Assembly (NCBI GenBank): GCA_002354735.1
Contig: DEMD01000016.1
Coordinates: forward strand, 163,049-227,048
DNA: 64,000 nucleotides
Reading direction: 5' to 3'
From: Gammaproteobacteria bacterium UBA2679
GTDB taxonomy: Bacteria; Pseudomonadota; Gammaproteobacteria; Pseudomonadales; Oleiphilaceae
The stretch's first letter is position 1. Each line of letters opens with the position of its first letter. The notes beneath the pieces were generated by a model. It was given only the letters and a program-made list of their open reading frames with translations. It was not told where the DNA came from and ran no database searches. Position numbers and translations under genes: made by a program. Shown here one piece after another: positions 9,403 to 19,214 of this stretch.

Positions 9403-11013
9403 ATGCCCGTGAGTAGTGACCAGAATCTTTGGAAAACCAAATATAACGACCTTCTTGCGCAATGGGATGAGAAAGAAGGCAAAGCTTCGGAGATGATCAG
9501 CATCATGCAGCGCCTGGTGGCTCGGGTCAGCCTGGCTGCGGAGGGTCAGAATCGCTCGCTTGATTCTGACCTCAAAGAGCTTCGAAGCCTTCTGCGCACC
9601 TCAGGCACCTCACCACGCCAACTTACTCAACAACTCGAACGCATAGAGAAGCGCGTTCTGGAGCTGGATGAGGCCCGCAATGCGAGCATTGAAGTGCTTG
9701 GTGAAATGGCGCAACTCGTCGATCGCAGAGCGGGTGGTGCGGCTGCGAGCCCAGCGCCACCCGCAGAAGAGCGCCGTACCAAGAAGCCGAGCCTGTTTGG
9801 ACGCTTGTTAGCGGGTCTTTCTTCCGATGGCAAGCAGGGCGTTACGGCTCCGGTCAAGCCAGCCAGCGTCTTGCGCAAGTCCAGTAGCACAACCGGCAGC
9901 AGCTTTGATGATCTGCCGCCAGGAATGCTCTCCACCGACCTGGAAACCCTGCCTTCGTCGCCCGGTCTCTCGTCCTTCGGTGAGCATGTGCAGAAAACCC
10001 TGCTTCACCTTCTGGCTTCAATGACGCTACCAGACAGCGCCGTTCGGGATCTGGAGAAGGCCCGCGAGAAGATTCTCGCAGGCGCCAGCGATAGTGAGCT
10101 CATGCTGCTACTCGATGAAGTTGCGGCTTTGGTCATCGCTGCGCTCGGCAAGGGGCAGCGCGACTTCGAGACCTTCCTGCGTTCGCTGGACGATCGTCTC
10201 TCAGGTATTCACGCGTTCATCACCGAAGCCCACAAGCATCATGAGGATGCTCTTGGCAGTAAGCAGAACTTCCACGAGGCCATCAAGGAGCAGGTCTCGA
10301 CGATACAGAGCGACGTGGCGGAGGCAAATAATCTGAGCCATCTAAAGGACTCAGTGAAAACCCATCTCGATATACTGATCACCTCCCTCGACGCCTTCGT
10401 AGAACATGAAGATCAGCGAGAGCAGACGCTACTGAGCAGTCTTGCCTCACTCAAAGTGAAAACGGCAGAACTTGAGGCTCAAACGGCTGAGCTCAAGATT
10501 CGTCTGAAGGAGGAACGCAACCGGGCCTTGACTGATGGCCTGACAGGTGTGCCCAACAGAGAAGCTTTCGAGACGCGCATTCAGGAGGAATTTCAGCGCT
10601 GGTCGAGATACCGGAATCCATTGACAGTGGCCGTATGTGACATTGACCTCTTCAAGCGCATCAATGACAGCTACGGGCATCTGGCGGGTGATCGGGTAAT
10701 TCAGATCGTTGCCAAGGAACTGGCCAAGCGTCTGCGCAGAACAGATTTCTTTGCCCGTTATGGTGGTGAGGAATTCGTTATCATCTTTCCCGAAACGAAG
10801 CTTGAAGCGGCAGAAATCGCGCTCGAGAAGATGCGTAAAATGGTCAGTGAGTTGCCATTTCACTTTCGCGGCGAGCAGGTTCAGATCACGGTATCGTTTG
10901 GTGTGACTGAATTCACGGAAGGCGACAGCCGCCAGACAGCGTTCGACCGCGCCGACGGCGCCATGTATCAGGCTAAGGATAATGGTCGCAACGCCGTCGT
11001 GGCCGCCAGCTAA
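9403..11013 (+). CDS. Diguanylate cyclase with long coiled-coil N-terminus
   Basis: 536 residues, no signal peptide or membrane helix seen, so probably cytosolic. The first 370 residues are hydrophilic and helical with heptad-like stretches (for example LKVKTAELEAQTAELKIRLK just before the catalytic domain). The GGDEF domain follows: DGLTGVPNREAF, a GGEEF active loop near residue 454, and an RRTD inhibitory I-site five residues upstream, so it should be an active cyclase with product inhibition. I chose ATG 9403 over an upstream TTG at 9340, which falls in a TGCTATACT extended -10-like box (9341-9349). No EAL or recognisable sensor domain. Confidence 0.92.
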   Translation: MPVSSDQNLWKTKYNDLLAQWDEKEGKASEMISIMQRLVARVSLAAEGQNRSLDSDLKELRSLLRTSGTSPRQLTQQLERIEKRVLELDEARNASIEVLGEMAQLVDRRAGGAAASPAPPAEERRTKKPSLFGRLLAGLSSDGKQGVTAPVKPASVLRKSSSTTGSSFDDLPPGMLSTDLETLPSSPGLSSFGEHVQKTLLHLLASMTLPDSAVRDLEKAREKILAGASDSELMLLLDEVAALVIAALGKGQRDFETFLRSLDDRLSGIHAFITEAHKHHEDALGSKQNFHEAIKEQVSTIQSDVAEANNLSHLKDSVKTHLDILITSLDAFVEHEDQREQTLLSSLASLKVKTAELEAQTAELKIRLKEERNRALTDGLTGVPNREAFETRIQEEFQRWSRYRNPLTVAVCDIDLFKRINDSYGHLAGDRVIQIVAKELAKRLRRTDFFARYGGEEFVIIFPETKLEAAEIALEKMRKMVSELPFHFRGEQVQITVSFGVTEFTEGDSRQTAFDRADGAMYQAKDNGRNAVVAAS

Positions 11014-11043
11014 TGGCGGCTGAAAGTGGCCCGGAGTGGGGCG

Positions 11044-11655
11044 CTAGAGCAGGTGTAGTTCTCGTGCCCGCCGCACAGCCTGGGTGCGGTTGACGCTTTC
11101 AAGCTCGCGGAAGATAGCTGCGATATGCGCCTTGATTGTCCCGGGCGCAATGTGCAGCTGGTTGCCAATCTGCTTGTTGGACATGCCTTCGGCCAGCAGG
11201 CCCAGCACTTCGAGCTGGCGAGGCGTCAGATTGATATTGAGTGTCTGATCGCCCCGCTTTACCGACTTGAGCTGAGGCGGAATATACACATCGCCGCTCA
11301 TGACCTTCTTGATGGCTTCAGCAATTTCGCTGTTACTAGAAGACTTCGGAATATAGCCAATCGCGCCATTCTGCAGCGCAGACTGCATTACCGTGAGCTC
11401 CTCACTGGCCGAGACCACCATGCAGGGTACTTCGGGAAACTGCTCGCGACACTGCTGTAACAACGAAACACCGCTACTTTCAGGCATGCGCAAATCGAGC
11501 AGGAGAAGCTCGATGTCATCGTGGTTCTTCAGAATCTCGAGGACCTCGTCGCCCTGGGCGGCTTCCTGTATTTCACAGTCCGGATAGAGATCATGAAGAA
11601 TAAGCTTGAGTCCGCTCCGGAAAATACCGTGATCGTCGGCAATTGCGAAATTCAT
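11044..11655 (-). CDS. NarL/FixJ-type response regulator
   Basis: 203 residues: receiver domain (FAIADDHGIFRSGLK, phospho-acceptor in LLLLDLRMPESSG) and a C-terminal LuxR-type helix-turn-helix (LTPRQLEVLGLLAEGMSNKQ). A transcription factor activated by phosphorylation. It lies 47 bases downstream of a hybrid histidine kinase gene on the same strand, which is probably its partner. Similar kinase/regulator pairs occur beside acyl-CoA or ethanol metabolism genes in Pseudomonas; no such target is present here. Confidence 0.93.
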   Translation of the reverse strand: MNFAIADDHGIFRSGLKLILHDLYPDCEIQEAAQGDEVLEILKNHDDIELLLLDLRMPESSGVSLLQQCREQFPEVPCMVVSASEELTVMQSALQNGAIGYIPKSSSNSEIAEAIKKVMSGDVYIPPQLKSVKRGDQTLNINLTPRQLEVLGLLAEGMSNKQIGNQLHIAPGTIKAHIAAIFRELESVNRTQAVRRARELHLL

Positions 11656-11702
11656 GGAATACCCTTTTCAAAAATAATCTTATCGGAACCCGGCGTCTGG
11701 AC

Positions 11703-13862
11703 TCAGGCGCCACCACTTGCAGCGACTGCTTCACTCAGCTGACCGACCGCCCCATTCGAGGCGGCTGCGCGCTTGGACAGGGCGGTCTGACACAGGGCTC
11801 TCAGGCGGGCCGGCTTCACAGGTTTGAACATGACCTGGAAACCTGAATTCGTCGCCGTTCTGATTCGCTCGGGCGCCGTTTCGCCGGTGATGATAAGCGC
11901 AGGTCGCGGCGAATCCAGCATCTCATTGAGCTGCTGCACAGCTTCAATGCCTGATGCGCCATTCTGCAGCCGATAATCACTGATGATCAAGTCCGGCTTG
12001 TCACTTCTGCTCGAGCAGAAGTCTTTTGCCTCTGCGACGGTCTGAGCCAGCAATGGCTGCAGGTTCCAGCTTTCGAGCAAAGAGCTCATCGCAAGCAGAA
12101 CGGCATTGTCATCATCGAGTACCAGCACCTTCTGTCCATCGAACCTGCTGAGCGCCGAAGCCGCAGTCTGCGGCAGCTGGGCCTGGTGCAGGCTGTAGGT
12201 CCGCGGTAGGATAATGTCAAAGCGTGTCCATTCGCTATAGACCGAATGGAGGCGTATTTCATGATCGAGCACTTCGCAGGCGCGCTTCACGATGGCCAGA
12301 CCCAGGCCGATACCCTTGCTGCGGTCTCGCTCCTCGTTATTCAGCTGAACGAACTCGGAAAAGATCTGCGCCTGTTTGCTCTTGCGAATACCAATGCCCT
12401 GGTCCATCACGAAGAAGCGCACTTTGGCACCTTCGCGCCGACAGCCCACGAGTACGGCACCTTTCTCAGTATATTTGATCGCGTTGGAAAGCAGGTTTCG
12501 GGCGATCTGTTCCAGCAACTGGGGGTCGCTACATACCAGCAGCTTGGATGGCAGTATCCGCAAGTCCAGCGACTTGTCTTCGGCCGACTGTCGGAACAGT
12601 AGTTCCAGCTTGTCGAAAATATCCTGCATCGCGACCGGCTGCATGTTGGCCTCGGTAACGCCGGCTTCAAGACGTGAGATGTCGAGCAGGGAGTTGAACA
12701 TGCTCTGCATGGACTCGAGCGATTTCTGCAGGTCTTCATAGATGCCCCGTCCGCGCTCGCTGCGGACCTCACGGTCCAGTGCCTCGAGGAACAGGTTCAT
12801 GGCGTGGAGCGGCTGCCTGAGATCGTGGCTGGCTGCTGCCAGGAAGCGGGTCTTGTCGCGGTTGGCCTTGTCCGCCTCCCAACGTGCCTGTCTGGCCTTC
12901 AGGGCAAAGTTGCGGGCGTCGAATTTCTGCTCGAGGTAGCGCTCGTTGAGCTTACGAATTTCCGCGGTGCGGTGCTGAACCTGCTGTTCCACTTCGGTTT
13001 CGTTGCGCCGGATCTGTTCCTGCAGCGACTTCACCTTACGCTGCAGGCTGTCTACGCCGAGCAGCAGCTGGTTGTAGTGCGCTGCAATCATATCGAACTC
13101 ATCGCGGACCTGGGTGCTCCCGCTCAGCGGAAGCAGGTGGCGGGCCGGTGCGTGGGTTTCAAGATTGGCAAGGCGCCGCAGCAGGCCTTGCAGCCGACCT
13201 TCGATGCGAAAGCGCAAGGATTGGTAATAGAAAAAAGCCAGACCAAGGAATAGTAACAGCAGGGACCCGATGAGCAGCCTCGCCGCCTGGAAAACGCCCT
13301 GCCCGGTGTTGGCAGGCTTGAGGTACAACTTGAGGTAGCCGCTACGTTCGGCGGCACTCAGCGCGCGGCCGGTCTCGCCGGTGTCGACTGGCAGGCTCTT
13401 GAAATCGAAAATCTGGGTGTCATAGGCAAGATCAGGATCATCGCCGCCAATCTTGGTCAGGTCCTTGCTGGTGATGCCAGCGAGATCGAGCGAGTCGGCA
13501 GCGTCTCCGGCACCCTTGCCACTCAAGCCTGATATATCGGTGCGCTCAGGCTGATATTCCAGCCATGGGGTTTCGCGCTCTCGATAAATCTGTGCCACCT
13601 TTATGGGCAATACATCGTTCAGCGTACGTAGACCAATAAATGCCGCGTTTTCATCGCCATTCTTCACGGCGGCAGAAATCTGCGGCAGCACAAAGTGCAC
13701 CGCTGTGGCGACTTCCTGTTTCTGTCGATCGGCCAGGACCTGACTGAAGGCGAACCATACGGTCGACAGCGACGCGATCGTCATGACCACGAGCAGGATC
13801 AGGAACCTGTTGAGCAGGCTTGGCACGAGGATCGAAGGGATGGGTGCCTTATTATTGAGCAT
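11703..13862 (-). CDS. Hybrid sensor histidine kinase/response regulator
   Basis: 719 residues. A membrane helix near residues 17-38, a periplasmic part of about 150 residues, a second helix around 190-215, then a coiled coil with HAMP-like character. HisKA motif FLAAASHDLRQPLHAMNLFL (His near 344), HATPase boxes LLSNAIKYT, DQGIGI and GIGLGLAIV, and a C-terminal receiver (VLVLDDDNA, LIISDYRLQ). The SHDLRQPLHA form of the H-box is typical of NarL-partner hybrid kinases. The signal sensed is unknown. Pairs with the downstream regulator gene; divergent from the next kinase gene. Confidence 0.93.
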   Translation of the reverse strand: MLNNKAPIPSILVPSLLNRFLILLVVMTIASLSTVWFAFSQVLADRQKQEVATAVHFVLPQISAAVKNGDENAAFIGLRTLNDVLPIKVAQIYRERETPWLEYQPERTDISGLSGKGAGDAADSLDLAGITSKDLTKIGGDDPDLAYDTQIFDFKSLPVDTGETGRALSAAERSGYLKLYLKPANTGQGVFQAARLLIGSLLLLFLGLAFFYYQSLRFRIEGRLQGLLRRLANLETHAPARHLLPLSGSTQVRDEFDMIAAHYNQLLLGVDSLQRKVKSLQEQIRRNETEVEQQVQHRTAEIRKLNERYLEQKFDARNFALKARQARWEADKANRDKTRFLAAASHDLRQPLHAMNLFLEALDREVRSERGRGIYEDLQKSLESMQSMFNSLLDISRLEAGVTEANMQPVAMQDIFDKLELLFRQSAEDKSLDLRILPSKLLVCSDPQLLEQIARNLLSNAIKYTEKGAVLVGCRREGAKVRFFVMDQGIGIRKSKQAQIFSEFVQLNNEERDRSKGIGLGLAIVKRACEVLDHEIRLHSVYSEWTRFDIILPRTYSLHQAQLPQTAASALSRFDGQKVLVLDDDNAVLLAMSSLLESWNLQPLLAQTVAEAKDFCSSRSDKPDLIISDYRLQNGASGIEAVQQLNEMLDSPRPALIITGETAPERIRTATNSGFQVMFKPVKPARLRALCQTALSKRAAASNGAVGQLSEAVAASGGA

Positions 13863-14005
13863 TGACTACAGACGTTAGTGACATAAATTCGTTATCATCC
13901 GGAGCACTGGAATTTCCCGTTCGGATGTCGACCGGCGGAACCCTGCTGACCCAATTGGATCAGAATGCCTAAAACTTTCAGACTATATCATTTTGCCCGC
14001 CCATA

Positions 14006-16318
14006 ATGTTACGAATATCCAATAACAGAGGCTGTGTCACAGTGCGCGATGCTTTCCGCAGGCGCGGGCTTCAGTGCGCGCTGATTCTGCTCATGCTTGT
14101 GTCCGCTGTCATGCTGCCAATTGGCGCTGCAGCGGCCCCAGACAGCCAGCCAGCCGGTGAGCAGCAGGGGCAGGTGGCGGGCACTACCGATCTGCTTACA
14201 CCCTTCGAGCGCTCATGGCTTAATGCTCAGCCACAGCTCATTATTGGTAACGACCCAAACTGGCCCCCCTTCGAAATGCGTAACGACCGTGGTGATGTGG
14301 TCGGCATCGTGGCCGACTACGTCGCGCTGTTAGAGTCACGCCTGAACTACAAATTTGGACGGGTCGCCGCCAATGACTTCGCTTCGACCATACAGGGCCT
14401 CGAGGATGGTACCATCGATATGGTATCAGCAGTCGGCGTCACGCCCCGGCGTCGTGGCAAGATGAGCTTTACGAACACCCTGCTCAGCTATCCCATCGTC
14501 ATGGCCGTAAGAGACTCGCAGAATTTCGTGGGGTCTCTCGACGATCTTGGTAACGAGCGGGTGGCAGTGGTGAAGAATTACGCCAGCCAGGATTTCCTGC
14601 TCACCAATCATCCACAGCTCAACATGTTCTTCGTCGACACGCTGCAGGAGGGTTTGCTGTCACTGTCGAACGGCGAAATCGATGTGCTCGTGAGCAATAT
14701 TCCCAGTATTACCTACCTGGTCAACCGTCTTGGCATCAGCAATATCAAGCTGACGGGCATTACCCCTTACACCTATGAAGTCGCCATCGGCATGAGTCGC
14801 GATTCGCCGATGCTCAAGCGCATTCTCGACAAGGCGCTGCTGACAATCACGCCGGATGAGCAGCAGGCGATTTACCGAAACTGGCTCAGCTTCAGCTATG
14901 AAGAGGCGGTCGACTACGGTCTTGTGTGGCGTGTCGTTGGGATTGCTGCGCTGGTGGTAGCCATCTTCCTCTACTGGAACCGCAAGCTGTCGCGTGAAAT
15001 AGACGAGCGCATGCGATCTGAAGTCCGCTTGCGTAAGAGCGAGGAGCGTCTGCGGTCGGCCATCAAGCGCGCGGAAGTGCTGGCCAAGGAGGCTGAAGCT
15101 GCGAACAAGGCCAAAAGTGAGTTTCTCGCCAACATGTCTCATGAAATCCGCACGCCCATGAACGCCGTCATCGGTTATACCGAGCTGCTGGAGGGCTTGA
15201 TTCAGGATGCCAAGCAACAGTCTTACATCGATGCCGTAAAGAAGGGTGCGCGGGCACTGCTTTCAGTCATCAACGATATTCTCGATCTCTCGAAAATTGA
15301 ATCCGGCAAGATCAGTATCGAGCTCGGCCGGGTCGATGTGCGGCGTCTGATCAATGATGTGGCCACACTATTTTCTGCGCGCTGCGCACAGAAGCAGCTC
15401 GACTTCAGGGTTACCGTCGACCCGGAGGTTCCCAATGCTCTGAATCTGGATGAGGTGCGGATCCGTCAGGTCCTGCTCAATCTGGTGGGCAACGCTATCA
15501 AATTTACCCACAAGGGTTACATCGCGCTCTCGGTAGCAGCAGTGCCTGGCGCGCCAAAAAGCAACACGGTTGAACTCGTCATCGCCGTGGAAGACTCCGG
15601 CATCGGTATAGCGCCGGACCAGCACGCACGGATTTTCAATGCCTTTGAACAGCATGAAGGGCAAAGCAACCGACAGTATGGGGGCACCGGCCTCGGGCTC
15701 GCCATTACCAAGAAGCTGGTTGAGATGATGAATGGTGAGATCGGGCTGGTAAGCGACCAGGGTAGCGGTGCCCGCTTCGAAATTCGCCTGCATCATGTGC
15801 TGGTCGTGCAGGAGGAGGATGAAGAGCCGCTGCAGATAACCACCCGCTACGAACCAGCAGGCGCCGCTGATTCGAAGGGTCTGGGCACAGTCGCTTCGAT
15901 CAATCAGCCCGTCGCTACAAGTGCCGAGCCGGCTAACGGAGCAGCTGAGCGGACGCCACGCAAGTCAGCGAGCACGGCCGCGTCGTCGAACGGTCACCGG
16001 AAGGGAGAGGGGCGGCTGGAACGACTGCTGGCTGGCGAATTCAGGGAGCTGCATGACTACCTGCTGGATAGCGGCGACTTACAGGAGGCAGCCAGTTTCG
16101 GCGAACGGCTGACAGCCCTGGGCATACAGTTCGACAAGCAGAACGTGATTGACTATGCCCAATCGCTCTTGCGTGCAGTGAACCAATTTGATCTTGATGC
16201 GATGAACGCAATCCTGCTGGCCTATGACGACCTTATGGCCGCACTCGACGATGAGGGTCGCGTCGACACTGACGACACCGCTGCGCCCGCGGACGGCACC
16301 GATAAGACAGAATCCTAA
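14006..16318 (+). CDS. Sensor histidine kinase with periplasmic SBP_bac_3 sensor domain
   Basis: 770 residues. After a signal/anchor segment (about 26-48) comes one amino-acid-binding-protein-like domain (about 60-295; [20 protein letters not shown]), a membrane helix (about 308-325), a coiled coil, HisKA ([19 protein letters not shown], His near 378) and HATPase ([27 protein letters not shown]). This is the BvgS/EvgS class, but the receiver domain is absent. The last 110 residues are helical ([20 protein letters not shown]) and resemble the tail found after receivers in hybrid kinases; I see no phosphotransfer histidine in it. Ligand unknown. Confidence 0.9.
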   Translation: MLRISNNRGCVTVRDAFRRRGLQCALILLMLVSAVMLPIGAAAAPDSQPAGEQQGQVAGTTDLLTPFERSWLNAQPQLIIGNDPNWPPFEMRNDRGDVVGIVADYVALLESRLNYKFGRVAANDFASTIQGLEDGTIDMVSAVGVTPRRRGKMSFTNTLLSYPIVMAVRDSQNFVGSLDDLGNERVAVVKNYASQDFLLTNHPQLNMFFVDTLQEGLLSLSNGEIDVLVSNIPSITYLVNRLGISNIKLTGITPYTYEVAIGMSRDSPMLKRILDKALLTITPDEQQAIYRNWLSFSYEEAVDYGLVWRVVGIAALVVAIFLYWNRKLSREIDERMRSEVRLRKSEERLRSAIKRAEVLAKEAEAANKAKSEFLANMSHEIRTPMNAVIGYTELLEGLIQDAKQQSYIDAVKKGARALLSVINDILDLSKIESGKISIELGRVDVRRLINDVATLFSARCAQKQLDFRVTVDPEVPNALNLDEVRIRQVLLNLVGNAIKFTHKGYIALSVAAVPGAPKSNTVELVIAVEDSGIGIAPDQHARIFNAFEQHEGQSNRQYGGTGLGLAITKKLVEMMNGEIGLVSDQGSGARFEIRLHHVLVVQEEDEEPLQITTRYEPAGAADSKGLGTVASINQPVATSAEPANGAAERTPRKSASTAASSNGHRKGEGRLERLLAGEFRELHDYLLDSGDLQEAASFGERLTALGIQFDKQNVIDYAQSLLRAVNQFDLDAMNAILLAYDDLMAALDDEGRVDTDDTAAPADGTDKTES

Positions 16319-16515
16319 TAGCTTTCATCCTCGCTGCTGACTTCGACGTGCAGCAGGTGGCCCATATCATCGCATACCGCGGTCATCCTGATTGGCCGGC
16401 AACAGACCTGACAGTCCTCGACGTAGGGCTCGCCAGCCTCGCTGGTGTCGACCAGAATCGAAATCATTTCTCCACAGTTCGGACAGCTGATTAACGTGCC
16501 CTCTACACTTGCCAT
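16315..16515 (-). CDS. CPXCG motif cysteine-rich small protein
   Basis: 66 residues with two CxxC knuckles, CPNCGEM and CQVCCRPI, as expected for a zinc-ribbon-like protein. The CPXCG family is widespread and of unknown function. The ATG at 16515 follows AGGAGG-like sequence. Its stop overlaps that of the convergent kinase gene by four bases. Confidence 0.88.
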   Translation of the reverse strand: MASVEGTLISCPNCGEMISILVDTSEAGEPYVEDCQVCCRPIRMTAVCDDMGHLLHVEVSSEDESY

Positions 16516-16627
16516 GGCGAGTTCCTCCTACGATTAATTTTTTGGCATCGACCATCTACTGTCTATACTCATGTAATAGCCTGATCGTTCAAACCGCAAC
16601 CAAATAACAGCCGCCATAGGGGTCGGA

Positions 16628-17179
16628 ATGTCGGATTCTTCTCGTTTTGATCTCGTTTTCTCCGGACGCGTGCTGCCGCAGTTCAATCTCCAGCAGGTGA
16701 AAATGAATCTGCAGCGGCTTTTCAACGCCAACGATGCCCAGCTGGCCAGAATGTTTTCCGGTGAGGCGGTAGTGCTGAAAAGCAGACTGACGGAAGAGGA
16801 CGCCGAAAAATATCGTATGGCGCTCACCCGCCAAGGCGCCGAATGTGAGCTCCGTGACAGAGCGCTGCATGAGACCGCAGCAGCGCCCGCGGAGACCAGG
16901 GCAGCGAACGCTGCTGCATCGGCGGAAGCCTCCGTGGTGGCAGAAGCGTCGACGAGTCAGCCAGCGGAACACAGCGTCATCGACGACATTCTCGCGGGCA
17001 TCGACTGGGACCTGGCGCCGGTAGGCAGTCGGATGGGGCCGGAGCGCGACACGGCGCCGGCGGAAATCCTGCAGTCGGTGAGTTTCGATCTGGCGCCAAC
17101 AGGCAGCACCATGGGTCAGAAAAGCGTTGAGTCAACACCGGTGGTTCCGGATGTTTCCCATCTCAGCGTAAGCAAGTAG
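16628..17179 (+). CDS. Hypothetical protein with two DLAPxGSxMG repeats
   Basis: 183 residues. N-terminal 75 residues form a compact module (FDLVFSGRVLPQFNLQQVKM, FSGEAVVLKSRL) that I have seen as an N-terminal module in other gammaproteobacterial proteins but cannot name. An Ala-rich linker follows, then two copies of an acidic motif, DLAPVGSRMG and DLAPTGSTMG, and the ending VPDVSHLSVSK. No signal peptide or membrane helix. Start ATG has GGGGTCGGA upstream. Function unknown. Confidence 0.8.
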   Translation: MSDSSRFDLVFSGRVLPQFNLQQVKMNLQRLFNANDAQLARMFSGEAVVLKSRLTEEDAEKYRMALTRQGAECELRDRALHETAAAPAETRAANAAASAEASVVAEASTSQPAEHSVIDDILAGIDWDLAPVGSRMGPERDTAPAEILQSVSFDLAPTGSTMGQKSVESTPVVPDVSHLSVSK

Positions 17180-17200
17180 GCCTGGACGCGAACGCTCGCG

Positions 17201-17866
17201 CTAGAGTGGCCGTTTGGGCTTGATGCAGGCCAGTACCTGTTCGCATTGCTTCGTCCCATAAGCTTCGAGTAGCTCGATAAGCCCCACTTCGTCGTGAGTG
17301 CGAATGAGGTCGAGCGAGCGCCGCATGTAGTCGAGGTTGTCATAAATGATCTGCGGGCCCTGCTGCAAGGCCAGGAAACTACAGCGTTTTGCAGATGGCC
17401 AGAGATTGTTGATCATCTCGACGATGAAGTGGTTGCGGGCGTATACCAGCGAGGCCTGGGTATATTCGATGCCGAGCTCATGAAAGCGCTGAAGCTTGCC
17501 GGCTTCGAAGGAGGCCTTCATTTCGAGGTAGAGTGCTTCCATGTGCTGCATGTCTTCATCGCGCCACTCGCGAACGAGCTTGCGGCCGGTATTACCCAGA
17601 ATGAGGAGCAAGGTTTCATAGAGTGCCCGCACGAAGTCTTCGTCAAGCGTGGTAACGAAAGTGCCTTTCCGCGGGACGATTTTGACGAGGTAGCGTTTTT
17701 CGATCAGAAGCAGGGCTTCTCGAACACAGCCATGGCTGACGTCAAGTTTCTTGGCCATGCTGCTTTCGATGATCCGTTCTCCGGAGTGCATCTGTCCGTG
17801 AACGATCTGATCCTCAAGATATTGGGCAACTTGCTCGGTGAGCGTCTCCCTCGCTGAAAACTGCAT
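17201..17866 (-). CDS. GntR family transcriptional regulator (FadR/FCD-like)
   Basis: 221 residues. Winged helix at the N-terminus (LTEQVAQYLEDQIVHGQMHS, then VSHGCVREALLLIEKRYLV), followed by an all-helical ligand-binding part of FCD type. Such regulators bind small carboxylates. No obvious metabolic operon adjoins it, so the effector and targets are unknown. A leader of about 90 bases upstream of its ATG contains a terminator hairpin in the same orientation. Confidence 0.9.
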   Translation of the reverse strand: MQFSARETLTEQVAQYLEDQIVHGQMHSGERIIESSMAKKLDVSHGCVREALLLIEKRYLVKIVPRKGTFVTTLDEDFVRALYETLLLILGNTGRKLVREWRDEDMQHMEALYLEMKASFEAGKLQRFHELGIEYTQASLVYARNHFIVEMINNLWPSAKRCSFLALQQGPQIIYDNLDYMRRSLDLIRTHDEVGLIELLEAYGTKQCEQVLACIKPKRPL

Positions 17867-17955
17867 TGATATGGATGTCCTGTCTGTGCCTCAGGATGAG
17901 GGTTTGCGCCGGCCAGTAATACACCATAAATGCGGCGCACGACAATATTTCTGGC

Positions 17956-17983
17956 ATAAAAAAGCGGAGCCGAAGGGCTCCGC
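17956..17983 (-). terminator. Rho-independent terminator on minus strand upstream of gntR-type gene
   Basis: On the minus strand: GCGGAGCC, loop CTTC, GGCTCCGC, then TTTTTT. A strong intrinsic terminator. No annotated gene on the minus strand lies upstream of it (the next gene to the right runs the other way), so it either ends a small RNA made from about 18000-18120 or acts as an attenuator for the GntR gene. Confidence 0.75.
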
Positions 17984-18160
17984 AAGCGCAGCAGAAAAGG
18001 ATATGTACAAATGACATAACCTGAACCAAGCTTAGCGGTAAGTAAGGCTTTTTCCAGCACAAAGCTGTATGAAACAACAATGTTTTGTAACCATACTTAA
18101 AACCAGTTTTAGATTATCCAGATTAAATATCTGTAAATTCAGAAGTTCGGAGTTCCATAC

Positions 18161-19144
18161 TTGGCCAGCAAATTTTTTCGTTATCGTAGTGTCATTCTAG
18201 CTTTTGTCGTTGCCCTGTCCCCAATGGTGCCAGAGCCCGCTTACTCGGCGCCCTCTTCGCTTGATAGTTTCAGAGGCACCCCCGCGCTGTACCGCTGGAA
18301 TGGCAAGAGCGCCATTATTGGCGCTGACCACACCATCAAGATCAGTTCCGAAGATACCTTCGTGGACCTGGCTGAATTGTTGGGCTTTGGGTATAACGAG
18401 CTCATAGCTGCCAATCCCACCGTCGACCCCTGGGTCCCCGAGGATGGTAGCCTGCTCGATCTGCCGGGTAGCTTCATCCTGCCGGCGGGCCAACGCGAAG
18501 GAATCGTAGTCAATATCCCCGAGTACCGGCTCTACTACTACCGGCCCAATGAAGGTGCTGTGCTTAGTTTTCCCATTGGTGTGGGTACTGCCGATTTTCC
18601 AACTCCAGTGATTGATTCGTCGATCATCGCCAAGCTTGAGAAGCCAGCCTGGTACCCGCCGAAATCCATTCGCAAGGAGCACCTGGAGGAGAATGGTGAG
18701 GTCCTGCCGATGGTGGTGCCGCCTGGTCCGGATAATCCGCTCGGTCCCTTTGCCATGAAGCTGAAATCGGACGGCTATCTCATTCATGGCTCGAACAAGA
18801 AAATTGGTATCGGCATGCAGGTGAGTCACGGCTGCATCAGGCTGTACAACTGGGATATCGAACGCCTCATCAAGGCCGTTCCGGTAGGCTTGCCGGTGCG
18901 GATCATCAATCAGCCGGTAAAAGCAGCGGTAGATGGTGCCCAGGTCTGGATCGAGATTCATCCAGGTGCCGATAACGATCTTGCTGCGATAGGCAAGGCA
19001 CTTTCGGCTGAAATGGCCCGCCTGGAAGCGAGTCTCGATGCTCACTCAGCTTTGTCAGTTGATGCTTCGAAGGTTAGAGCGGAAATGCTCAATCCGTCAG
19101 GAAAAGTGGTTCAAGTGGGGGTAGTGGTAAGAAGAAGCCGCTAG
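18161..19144 (+). CDS. L,D-transpeptidase (ErfK/YbiS/YcfS family) with LysM-like segment
   Basis: 327 residues. Sec signal peptide (about 1-28), a LysM-like stretch (FVDLAELLGFGYNELIAANP) and a YkuD catalytic domain with HGSN and the Cys motif VSHGCIRLYN. This family links the C-terminal Lys of Braun-type lipoprotein to peptidoglycan, or forms 3-3 crosslinks. Start is TTG at 18161, with GGAG eight bases upstream. The convergent neighbour encodes an OprI-type lipoprotein ending in Lys, the likely substrate. The same pair sits together in Pseudomonas. Confidence 0.92.
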   Translation: MASKFFRYRSVILAFVVALSPMVPEPAYSAPSSLDSFRGTPALYRWNGKSAIIGADHTIKISSEDTFVDLAELLGFGYNELIAANPTVDPWVPEDGSLLDLPGSFILPAGQREGIVVNIPEYRLYYYRPNEGAVLSFPIGVGTADFPTPVIDSSIIAKLEKPAWYPPKSIRKEHLEENGEVLPMVVPPGPDNPLGPFAMKLKSDGYLIHGSNKKIGIGMQVSHGCIRLYNWDIERLIKAVPVGLPVRIINQPVKAAVDGAQVWIEIHPGADNDLAAIGKALSAEMARLEASLDAHSALSVDASKVRAEMLNPSGKVVQVGVVVRRSR

Positions 19145-19163
19145 GACCCAGTTAAAGGCGGGC

Positions 19164-19200
19164 AAAAAAAAGCGGCTGGCGAATTAACGACAGCCGCTCT
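19164..19200. terminator. Terminator between L,D-transpeptidase and oprI
   Basis: Stem AGCGGCTG (19171-19178) and CAGCCGCT (19191-19198). On the minus strand it is followed by eight T residues, so it is a strong terminator for oprI; on the plus strand only CTTT follows. It probably serves both convergent genes. Confidence 0.8.
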
Positions 19201-19214
19201 TTGAATATTTAGTC

